Shown piece after piece: positions 26,343 through 32,856 of a DNA stretch of 64,000 nucleotides. Position numbers and translations under genes: made by a program. Origin of the DNA: Aliiglaciecola sp. M165 (lineage in GTDB: Bacteria > Pseudomonadota > Gammaproteobacteria > Enterobacterales > Alteromonadaceae). The stretch is from the NCBI RefSeq assembly GCF_007197995.1, contig NZ_VKKH01000007.1, positions 310,001-374,000 on the forward strand, written 5' to 3'. A model generated the notes under the pieces. That model was not told where the DNA came from. It was given only the letters and a program-made list of their open reading frames with translations, and did no database searches. Position 1 is the first letter of the stretch. Each line of letters begins with the position of its first letter.

Positions 26343-26398
26343 CGTTAACGCCGTACTCAAAGGTGCATTTATGAATCCTTTGGAGGACCTTGTTCTGT
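26343..26398 (-). other. attC site overlapping the 3' end of the 169-residue membrane gene
   Basis: The best-formed site. Minus-strand reading: outer box ACAGAAC, spacer AAGGT, inner arm CTCCAAAGG, a 13-nt loop, inner arm CCTTTGAG, spacer ACGGC preceded by T, outer box GTTAACG. The inner arms pair over 8 bp with a single extrahelical base, the feature that directs strand choice in attC recombination. It is 56 bp long. The last codons and stop of the gene fall inside it. Confidence 0.75.
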
Positions 26399-26878
26399 GC
26401 CACCTTCTGAGAATTGGCTCAATATATCGTAAGGCACCTTAATGCCATGCTTAGACTGCCTGATTTTTAGTATTACCCATATAAAAATCAGCCCAAATGA
26501 CAAAACTCCAAATGATAATGTCGCCACAACCTCTAAGGAGGTGAAACTTACATCGTCATTTGTACTCGAAACCCAAGCCCCCAGAAACAATCCAAACAGA
26601 GTTAACGTAACTGAAAACAAACATTGCAAAAGCGTCTCCCAATTCGCAGCTTCAGCTCGAACCAATTTTACAGTCATATCTTTCGGCAAAAGAGCGCCAG
26701 TATCTAGCCCCTCAGCTTTTTTTGACTGAGCATTACTGCGATATTCACTTTGTATTTGTCGTAAATCTCCAGTTCTATGCCCTTGGTCATAGTCTTGCGC
26801 AACAGCGGAAGATGGTGCATGAGTTGCGGACTCTTCTGTGGAGCTATTACTAATTCCTTCGCTTCGCCGTATAGCCAT
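26369..26878 (-). CDS. Two-helix membrane protein of unknown function, cassette gene
   Basis: A 169-residue protein with a polar, Ser/Gln-rich N-terminal half (1-80) and two transmembrane helices (about 83-104 and 114-138), then a short basic tail. Its ATG overlaps the stop of the preceding gene (TAATG), so the two are translationally coupled. No family is recognised. A cytosolic protein coupled to a two-helix membrane protein is a common layout for abortive-infection pairs, but that is only an analogy here. Confidence 0.55.
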   Translation of the reverse strand: MAIRRSEGISNSSTEESATHAPSSAVAQDYDQGHRTGDLRQIQSEYRSNAQSKKAEGLDTGALLPKDMTVKLVRAEAANWETLLQCLFSVTLTLFGLFLGAWVSSTNDDVSFTSLEVVATLSFGVLSFGLIFIWVILKIRQSKHGIKVPYDILSQFSEGGTEQGPPKDS

Positions 26879-27579
26879 TACAGACCTACCCTACTAACAA
26901 AGCTGTCAATTTTATCCCATGATAGCTTCATGGCCTTTTTAGTTAGCGAAAGAACATCAGCATGTGAAACATTTTTTGTTTTATACACATCTATATCAAG
27001 AAATATCCCCGTATCCGAAAAATGGTCGGATTGAAAGCTAAAGTATCTACTTGCTTCATCCTTATGAATAGGGCCGCATGTAACTCTTAGTTCGAGCTCC
27101 CCGACAACAAGCTCAATTACGACTTGAAGATCCTTTTCTTTTTCACCTATCAGATTCTTAAAATCATCAGTAAAGAACTTCGAATACAGGATAGAATTAA
27201 TTTCTTCGAATTTTTTCTCGCTATTAAGGAAAACTTTAGTCCTGCATCCAAACCTAGTGATACCCGGAACGGTATAAAATTGATTTTTCGACAGAGTTTT
27301 CCAAAACTTGCCAGCTTTATCTTCGAAAAAGTTTCTCGTATCCGGGTCATAAACAAACAAGCCTGCCGACTTGAACCCAGCAAATGCACCAACCTTCTCT
27401 GGTTTTTGTGGTGCATCCCGGAAATTAACGACATTGGAGTCAATCTGCCAATGTGGGAAAAGTTCTGCCCCTTTGATGTGATCAGCTACATAACCTCTAA
27501 CGTCGAGAAATCTACCCGTTGCGTGATGCCTTAATTCGAGCACATGCTCAGAAACAATAACTTTTTCTTGATTCTTCAT
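26878..27579 (-). CDS. Unknown soluble protein coupled to a membrane partner, cassette gene
   Basis: 233 residues from ATG 27579 (MKNQEKVIVSEHVLELRHH). The frame is open back to 27687, but that stretch encodes a degenerate intergenic motif (complement of GTCCGCTTTGGGTCGAAAGC), so I prefer the inner start with GAGA 8 nt upstream. The protein is mixed alpha/beta with no signal or membrane segment. Segments seen include GRFLDVRGYVADHIKGAELFPHW and LQVVIELVVGELELRVTCG. I recognise no family. It is coupled by a 1-nt stop/start overlap to the two-helix membrane gene. Confidence 0.5.
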   Translation of the reverse strand: MKNQEKVIVSEHVLELRHHATGRFLDVRGYVADHIKGAELFPHWQIDSNVVNFRDAPQKPEKVGAFAGFKSAGLFVYDPDTRNFFEDKAGKFWKTLSKNQFYTVPGITRFGCRTKVFLNSEKKFEEINSILYSKFFTDDFKNLIGEKEKDLQVVIELVVGELELRVTCGPIHKDEASRYFSFQSDHFSDTGIFLDIDVYKTKNVSHADVLSLTKKAMKLSWDKIDSFVSRVGL

Positions 27580-27913
27580 ATCTAATCTCAACCATTCATC
27601 CTGGGCACAGAACGTCTCGATAATCGGGGTTAGTGAAAAAGCTCGAACGTCCGCTTTGGGTCGAAAGCCGAAATAAACCCATGGCACATTTATTTACCAT
27701 ATACATCGTATCCAAAAAGGTACAGTATTAATTAAAAAGTTTGAGAAAAAGTTCAGATACCGCAAATTAAAAATGTCTGGAATAATATTCTTCATACAGA
27801 CTAATTAACCAAATTTTGTCAGATACAATTATCGTGGTACATGTCGTGGTACAGAGAGATATCTTTGATTTAATATTCCATATTTATCAAACAATTAAGT
27901 TTCAGGTTAAGTT
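27580..27913. other. Right end of island 1, non-coding
   Basis: About 330 bp without a supported gene. It holds a degenerate GTCCGC..GGTCGAAAGC motif (about 27648-27670) of the kind seen between cassettes, AT-rich sequence, and a pair of 10-bp direct repeats at 27832-27853 next to the attachment core. No integron integrase or attI is found where the first cassette should begin. Confidence 0.5.
27832..27853 (+). repeat. Paired TCGTGGTACA direct repeats near the attachment core
   Basis: TCGTGGTACA occurs at 27832-27841 and 27844-27853 (12-bp period, just over one helical turn), about 60 bp inside the island from the core at 27914. The position and spacing suit arm-type binding sites for a tyrosine integrase or excisionase. 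Confidence 0.4.
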
Positions 27914-27972
27914 CCCGCCAGCTCCACCAAATAAGTCAATCAAGGCCAGTCAATTAGACTGGCCTTTTTTGT
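27914..27972 (+). repeat. 59-bp repeat with tmRNA 3' end and terminator, copy 1
   Basis: Identical over 59 bp to 28621-28679. The first 21 bp equal the ssrA 3' end; the rest contains the hairpin AGGCCAGTC / GACTGGCCT and a T run (27943-27970). It is the junction between island 1 and the small second element. Confidence 0.9.
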
Positions 27973-28011
27973 AGATGAGCTATTTAACAACCATTTCGGT
28001 AAGGAAATCTA

Positions 28012-28590
28012 GTGAGAAAATCATTGTTTTGTGCATTATTATTTATTGCAACTCATAGTAGCGCTTTTGAGATAGACACAGAGGCTTGTGCTGGTACAGA
28101 GTACATTTATGACTTAGAAAATAACTTAGTAGAATACGACGCTTCAACTCACACCTTTGTGACGCCATCTACTCCAGTGTTTTATGCTGCATTTGAAAAT
28201 ATTGCACATATTTGGCTAAATACATATCGATATTCAAATATACTAGTGACTAACACTTCGGAAGCTCCAATTAGCTTTTTCTACCGGCCTTCATATTTTC
28301 TGGATTCTAATGGTTTGGAAACTAACGCATCTCCTGAAAGTTACAGTGGGGTTTTCAATAATTCCAACTCACCAAAACTGGATGCGGGGGCGATGATGCC
28401 TTCTAATTCGATGGGACGAATTAAGCTTTCTCCAACCACATCAATTACTTATGGAACAGCTCAAATATACTGGAATTCCTCAACTTGTTTCCAAACACCA
28501 CCATTGGTAACGTCAGTTGAATCTTCCTATTTCAAAAGTGGAGACGGGGCGATATCAGTGCAATTAACTAACAATGGAAAGAATTGGTAG
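28012..28590 (+). CDS. Secreted protein of unknown function
   Basis: A 192-residue protein with a signal peptide (MRKSLFCALLFIATHSSAF). The mature part is rich in Asn, Ser, Thr and Tyr and beta-like, with two Cys (about 27 and 163) that could form a disulfide. The GTG start has AAGGA 6 nt upstream. I recognise no family. It is the only gene of the 707-bp element. A hairpin follows the stop. Confidence 0.6.
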   Translation: MRKSLFCALLFIATHSSAFEIDTEACAGTEYIYDLENNLVEYDASTHTFVTPSTPVFYAAFENIAHIWLNTYRYSNILVTNTSEAPISFFYRPSYFLDSNGLETNASPESYSGVFNNSNSPKLDAGAMMPSNSMGRIKLSPTTSITYGTAQIYWNSSTCFQTPPLVTSVESSYFKSGDGAISVQLTNNGKNW

Positions 28591-28594
28591 AAGG

Positions 28595-28616
28595 CAAAAT
28601 ACATGGATGTATTTTG
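28595..28616 (+). terminator. Hairpin after the single gene of the 707-bp element
   Basis: A perfect 10-bp inverted repeat CAAAATACAT / ATGTATTTTG with a 2-nt loop, 5 bp after the stop codon. It is AT-rich without a T run, so it is a weak terminator or a protein site. Confidence 0.35.
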
Positions 28617-28620
28617 TAAA

Positions 28621-28679
28621 CCCGCCAGCTCCACCAAATAAGTCAATCAAGGCCAGTCAATTAGACTGGCCTTTTTTGT
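28621..28679 (+). repeat. 59-bp repeat copy 2 (attR) with displaced native ssrA terminator
   Basis: Matches the tmRNA 3' end (21 bp) and carries the hairpin 28650-28677 (AGGCCAGTC, 5-nt loop, GACTGGCCT, T run). This is most simply the original downstream flank of ssrA, now 17 kb away. Confidence 0.85.
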
Positions 28680-28800
28680 TTCTGACAAACCACATCTTCA
28701 TTATGGTTATCAATCCCCAAATAATGGCTGTTCAGCCTATTGTTGTTTCCGATGATTGGCTGATGATCTAGTTTATCGTTTATTCTCTCAATATGAGTGC

Positions 28801-29652
28801 ATGACTATGTATGTCGTCATAAAAAAATTATGTGTTTTGCTCTTTATCTTTGCTCTTTTCATAGAGAACGCATCTTTTGCCAATCAACCGGTTTCATGGG
28901 ACAAACTCCCCAGCCTGAACAATATTCATTCCTTTGAAATGCAACATACGCCAGGAAATAAGCCGTCACAAACCCATTACATCTTTGTCAAATTACCTGA
29001 CGAATATGATCAAAATGAAGCAGCCTCCTACCCGGTTTTATATTTATTAGATGGCGATACAAACTTTCCGTTAATGGCTTCTTATTATCACTATCTGCGA
29101 TTTATGGAAGATGTACCACCGATGATTATTGTTGGACTGAGTTATGGATCTTTTGATTGGAAACAAGGTAACAATCGAAGCCATGATTTTACCGTTGCGA
29201 GCAAACAAGCAGAGCATTACGGTGGCGCAAGTCGGTTTGAGAGCTTCCTGAGAAATTCACTTTTACCCGAAATAAAGAAACGCTATCGAATTAACGAGTC
29301 TCGGCAAATCCTATTTGGCCAATCATTAGGCGGCCAGTTTGTTTTATATTCTGCGTTGTATGGAGCAGCACCTTTTTATGCTGTGATAGCCAGTAATCCG
29401 GCCCTTCATCGCAATCTTGACTATTTTAAACAGGATGCAAAGCCGCGTGCTGACCGGCCTGAGATATATATTACCAGTGCTGAATTTGACGCTGATCGGT
29501 TTAAAACCCCCTTATTAGACTGGCACAATCACTGGCAAAAGAAAAAGCCTGAATGGCAGTACAGGTTCGAACATTTGCCTGCGCACAATCACTTGTCTGC
29601 AACGCCCGAGTCAATAAGGCTGGGGCTTAAAGCTTTATTGGAAGAAAATTGA
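28801..29652 (+). CDS. Secreted alpha/beta hydrolase, esterase D/IroE-like
   Basis: About 283 residues with a signal peptide (hydrophobic 8-24, ..ENASFANQ). It is a serine hydrolase of the putative esterase family: YPVLYLLDGD strand, nucleophile elbow FGQSLGGQF (Ser near 182), an acid in the SAEFDADR region and a catalytic His in AHNHLSA near the end. It resembles periplasmic esterases such as IroE that trim siderophore esters, but the substrate is not known. I prefer ATG 28801 over an upstream TTG at 28756. It begins just outside the island. Confidence 0.8.
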   Translation: MTMYVVIKKLCVLLFIFALFIENASFANQPVSWDKLPSLNNIHSFEMQHTPGNKPSQTHYIFVKLPDEYDQNEAASYPVLYLLDGDTNFPLMASYYHYLRFMEDVPPMIIVGLSYGSFDWKQGNNRSHDFTVASKQAEHYGGASRFESFLRNSLLPEIKKRYRINESRQILFGQSLGGQFVLYSALYGAAPFYAVIASNPALHRNLDYFKQDAKPRADRPEIYITSAEFDADRFKTPLLDWHNHWQKKKPEWQYRFEHLPAHNHLSATPESIRLGLKALLEEN

Positions 29653-29732
29653 ACGCGGGTGACAGTAACAGCCACCCATTTATTAGTATGAAGTTAGAAG
29701 AAGTACGAGTACTAGCCAGGCTAGTCAGTTTT

Positions 29733-30296
29733 TTAATTTAGTTCTCCATCTTTCCAGAATTTAGTCCCTTTGATGGTTGCCTGAAATGCTAAGCCACTCT
29801 CTGTGAAGGTATAAACGGTCACATCACCATAGTATGCTTCCCCTTCTACCGACCCGCCTTTATCACCCGCTTTCGCTGCTGCATCAGCATTGCCACCGAA
29901 GGTCCAACCATTATTGACAAAGGAGCTAATAGCTTTTTGATTGTGAAATACCATTACAATACGATAGTCCTTCACACCTAACCCAAGCCCTACTCCACCT
30001 TCGGCCATATTCATATAAACCCGCGAGCCTGATGCTTTGTTATTTACCACGCCATATCCTGTGCCCGCTGACACGAACAAAAGATTGACATTTGCATTGG
30101 AAAATACTGCGTAACCAGGGGCAGAGGCTAGTTGACTTTGTGTGTCAGGTTTTTGCTTATAGAGTTTTTGTAGCACATCTTGTTCCATTGAGAGAATGGC
30201 CTGACGTTTCTCGGCAACTGACCCTCCACCCATAGACGCACAAGACGAAATTAATACACACAATAACACGGTGCCAATAAGTCTAATTTTCAACAT
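29733..30296 (-). CDS. YSC84-domain lipoprotein
   Basis: 187 residues from the ATG that starts a lipoprotein signal (MLKIRLIGTVLLCVLISSCAS, lipobox Cys19). The frame is open to 30410, but that extension lacks a signal. The rest matches the YSC84/lipid-binding domain: GYAVFSNANVNLLFVSAGTGYGVV, GVGLGLGVKDYRIVMVFHN and GEAYYGDVTVYTFTESGLAFQATIKGTKFWKD. It is probably an envelope protein that binds lipid. Confidence 0.82.
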   Translation of the reverse strand: MLKIRLIGTVLLCVLISSCASMGGGSVAEKRQAILSMEQDVLQKLYKQKPDTQSQLASAPGYAVFSNANVNLLFVSAGTGYGVVNNKASGSRVYMNMAEGGVGLGLGVKDYRIVMVFHNQKAISSFVNNGWTFGGNADAAAKAGDKGGSVEGEAYYGDVTVYTFTESGLAFQATIKGTKFWKDGELN

Positions 30297-30518
30297 AGTT
30301 ACTCTTCGCAAAAGGAATGTTAAAAGAGTGTAAAACGGATTCATGTATTTAGTAAGACCTTTTGGAAAATTAACTATCTCACTACACAATTGGGAAAAAG
30401 CGAATAGCAAATAAAGCGGATTAATAGTGAATATTTCATTCTCTTAATCGATTTGGTTTTGCATTTTACCTATTTACTGGATACGGTAGCGCTGTCGCGA
30501 TATTGAGGTTTGAACATT

Positions 30519-30974
30519 TTGCAAGAACACGGTGAATTTGAGGTAGGACGCAGTGAACAAGTCATTTTGTTATCTGCTCGTGGTCCTTGGAATGATGAAA
30601 CGTTGAAAAGCGGCGCTGGGGTGATGAATCGCCGTATCCAGCAGCTTGATCAAACACAGCCCTGGGCGCAATTGAGTTGCTTGTTTGGCGAAAGCCTCAT
30701 GACTCCGTCTGCGTTCAAATATTTCACTAAACATACCGGCATACGCAAAGAAATGGGGCTTACTACTTTAGCGATTGTAATCAAAAACTCGGACATCACC
30801 AGCACCATCAAAATGCAATTAACCAAGGCATATAGTGAGATTGGCATTCAGCACGAATTTTTTGAAGAGATCGAGCAAGCGATAGAGTGGTTGCAAAAAC
30901 AGGGTATAAACCTCTATCAACCAAGCATTGAGGATTTTTTCAACAAGTTCTGCTTCACTCATCATGAGCATTAA
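30519..30974 (+). CDS. Conserved hypothetical cytoplasmic protein
   Basis: About 152 residues, mixed alpha/beta with no signal or membrane helix (LQEHGEFEVGRSEQVILLSARGPWNDE..). The alternating strands and the helix EEIEQAIEWLQKQG suggest a SpoIIAA/STAS-like fold, though this is weak. The start is uncertain: TTG at 30519 has GAGG 10 nt upstream, while TTG at 30510 has it only 1 nt away. Function unknown. Confidence 0.5.
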   Translation: MQEHGEFEVGRSEQVILLSARGPWNDETLKSGAGVMNRRIQQLDQTQPWAQLSCLFGESLMTPSAFKYFTKHTGIRKEMGLTTLAIVIKNSDITSTIKMQLTKAYSEIGIQHEFFEEIEQAIEWLQKQGINLYQPSIEDFFNKFCFTHHEH

Positions 30975-31050
30975 CATCACAATGTGCCTTTTGTAGCACA
31001 TTAAACAGTTAATAATCCTTTGCGTCCCAAATTCGACACATTAATATAAT

Positions 31051-31093
31051 CCGATATAATATCCAAATATTGGTACATTATCGCAAATATCGG
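31051..31093. promoter_or_regulatory. Dyad sites upstream of hipBA
   Basis: Inverted CCGATAT (31051-31057) and ATATCGG (31087-31093) flank a CCAAATATTGG palindrome (31063-31073), 46-88 bp before hipB. HipB proteins bind dyads of this kind to autorepress, so these are candidate operators. Confidence 0.4.
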
Positions 31094-31138
31094 TTATAGT
31101 GTACTTTATTTTGCATATTATATTTGGTGTCTTACCCT

Positions 31139-31453
31139 ATGAACGTAAACGAAATGGTTGCCGAGCTGGGTACAAGGTTGAAACAAGCCAGACTCAATTC
31201 AGATTTAACCCAAGAAGCGATAGCTGAAAAAACTGGCTTATCACGCAAAGCAATTATTAACGCTGAAAAAGGCAATGCCCAACTAAAAACGTTGGTATCA
31301 ATTTTGATCGCTTTGGGATTAGAAAAGCATCTGGACAACTTTATTCCAATCGTCAGCGCCTCTCCCCTGCAAATTGCAAAGTCACAGCGTTCACTAAAAA
31401 AGCGGGCATCAGGTAAAACCCAATTAGACCAAGATGAAACACCGTCATGGTAG
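31139..31453 (+). CDS. hipB: HipB-like antitoxin, Xre family
   Basis: A 104-residue regulator with a helix-turn-helix (GTRLKQARLNSDLTQEAIAEKTGLSRKAI spread over about 10-40) and a basic C-terminal tail (SLKKRASGKT). HipB neutralises the HipA kinase and represses the operon. I use ATG 31139; a TTG at 31124 is in frame but less likely. The hipA start codon overlaps the end of this gene. Confidence 0.85.
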   Translation: MNVNEMVAELGTRLKQARLNSDLTQEAIAEKTGLSRKAIINAEKGNAQLKTLVSILIALGLEKHLDNFIPIVSASPLQIAKSQRSLKKRASGKTQLDQDETPSW

Positions 31454-32766
31454 TCGACGCAGTCAGCGTAAATTATAACGAGCATGAAGTTGGTGCTGTC
31501 AGTTATGACGCCGAAAAGAAGTTAGGGTATTTTGAATACTCGCCCGCTTTTATCAAAACGGGTATACAACTCTCTCCGCTTAAAATGCCGTTGAGCAAAA
31601 CCATATATAGCTTTCCTGAAATCGACTACGACGCATTCAAAGGATTACCTGGGCTGATCGCAGATTCGCTTCCGGACGATTTTGGTAATGCAGTAATGAA
31701 TGCATGGGTCGCTTCACAGGGTAAGTCCACTACTGAAATTACTCCCCTTCAAAGATTAAAATTCACCGGTTCAAGAGGCATGGGTGCGTTAACTTATGCG
31801 CCAGCAACGCGAGCCAAAAACTTGAATTCGTCCACCCATGTTGCAGTAGAAACCTTGGTGGAGATCGCCCAGGAAATCGTTAATCAGCGCACTCAATTTG
31901 AAGTCAACTTGGCACAATCAGGTGGTGAGGATAAAGACGCCATGATGGCTCTGATGTCAGTGGGCATGAGTGCAGGTGGAGCAAGGCCAAAAGCCGTCTT
32001 GGCGTTTAACGATAATTTTACGCAAGTTCGTTCAGGACAAACAAATGCGCCAGAGGGGTTTACCCACTATTTAATGAAATTTGATGGCGTCAGCGAGCAC
32101 AACCAAAATAAAGAAACCTTCGGGGATCCATTAGGTTACGGCGCAATGGAGTATGTCTATTATCTGATGGCTCGTGAATGTGGCATTGAAATGATGCCCT
32201 GCCATTTGCTCAACGAAGGAAACCGACGACATTTTATAACGCAGCGATACGACCGAATTGGCAATCAAAAAGTACATGTCCAAACTCTCAATGGTCTTGC
32301 CCACGTGAGCTTTAAACAGGTTGGGATCTATTCTTACGCAGAACTTTTTGAGGTTGCCAGGCAGTTAAAACTCTCCGCCAATGAAGCTGAACAGTTGTTT
32401 AGGCGAATGGTGTTTAATATTGTTGCGCGCAATCATGATGATCATGCAAAAAATATTTCTTTCATGTTTGATAAAAATCACAAATGGCGTCTAGCTCCTG
32501 CTTATGACCTTGCTTACAGCTATAAACCTGGTAGCCGTTGGGTAAATGAACACTGGATGTCGGTAAATGGTAAACGCGATGCTTTTAATCGTGAAGATTT
32601 TTACACATTTACAAACGTCAGTCCTATATTTACTAAACGTAAAATCAATCTGATCATTGACCAAACCGTTGAACAGGTTAGTCATTGGCAGAGGCTTGCA
32701 AAAGCGCATTCGGTTCCAGCTTCGTTGATCACACTTATCCAAACTCATTTACGTTTAAGTTTGTAA
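31447..32766 (+). CDS. hipA: HipA-like serine/threonine kinase toxin
   Basis: A 439-residue kinase whose characterised homologue phosphorylates glutamyl-tRNA synthetase and induces dormancy. The N-terminal HipA_N domain (about 10-105) is followed by the kinase: GSRGMGAL near 107, the flexible P-loop GGARPKA at 177-183, the catalytic loop RNHDDHAKN (about 328-336) and the metal-binding AYDLAYS near 351. It overlaps hipB by 7 nt, an intact toxin-antitoxin pair. Confidence 0.92.
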   Translation: MVVDAVSVNYNEHEVGAVSYDAEKKLGYFEYSPAFIKTGIQLSPLKMPLSKTIYSFPEIDYDAFKGLPGLIADSLPDDFGNAVMNAWVASQGKSTTEITPLQRLKFTGSRGMGALTYAPATRAKNLNSSTHVAVETLVEIAQEIVNQRTQFEVNLAQSGGEDKDAMMALMSVGMSAGGARPKAVLAFNDNFTQVRSGQTNAPEGFTHYLMKFDGVSEHNQNKETFGDPLGYGAMEYVYYLMARECGIEMMPCHLLNEGNRRHFITQRYDRIGNQKVHVQTLNGLAHVSFKQVGIYSYAELFEVARQLKLSANEAEQLFRRMVFNIVARNHDDHAKNISFMFDKNHKWRLAPAYDLAYSYKPGSRWVNEHWMSVNGKRDAFNREDFYTFTNVSPIFTKRKINLIIDQTVEQVSHWQRLAKAHSVPASLITLIQTHLRLSL

Positions 32767-32856
32767 ACCAATGATTTGCACAGCTTACGAAACAATATGA
32801 TCTGCCTTGATAGTTTAAGACTACACTTCATTAGACGAATTTAATCCGAGGAAATT

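Larger units (their letters stand above)
11553..27934. mobile_element. Genomic island 1 integrated at ssrA (about 16.4 kb)
   Basis: Bounded by the tmRNA core at 11532 and its copy at 27914. It contains an IS3 element, a TGGWCCA site lattice, the RHS toxin/immunity pair, a choice-of-anchor fragment and an attC-bearing cassette array. All genes except the IS3 element are on the minus strand. I see no integrase, excisionase, replication or conjugation gene, so it is a decayed or dependent island. Confidence 0.8.
27935..28641 (+). mobile_element. Second, 707-bp insertion at the ssrA attachment site
   Basis: A unit bounded by the 59-bp repeats at 27914 and 28621 (repeat period exactly 707 bp). 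It holds a copy of the ssrA terminator and one plus-strand gene. There is no recombinase, so it must depend on a trans-acting integrase or be the remnant of a larger element. Confidence 0.65.

Noticed and set aside
27579-27687. Longer N-terminus of the soluble cassette protein
   Set aside because: The extension covers a degenerate intergenic motif (GTCCGC..GGTCGAAAGC) and has no ribosome site, so the inner ATG is preferred.
27580-28011. Place where an integron integrase and attI would be expected
   Set aside because: No open frame with integrase motifs on either strand, and no attI-like site recognised.
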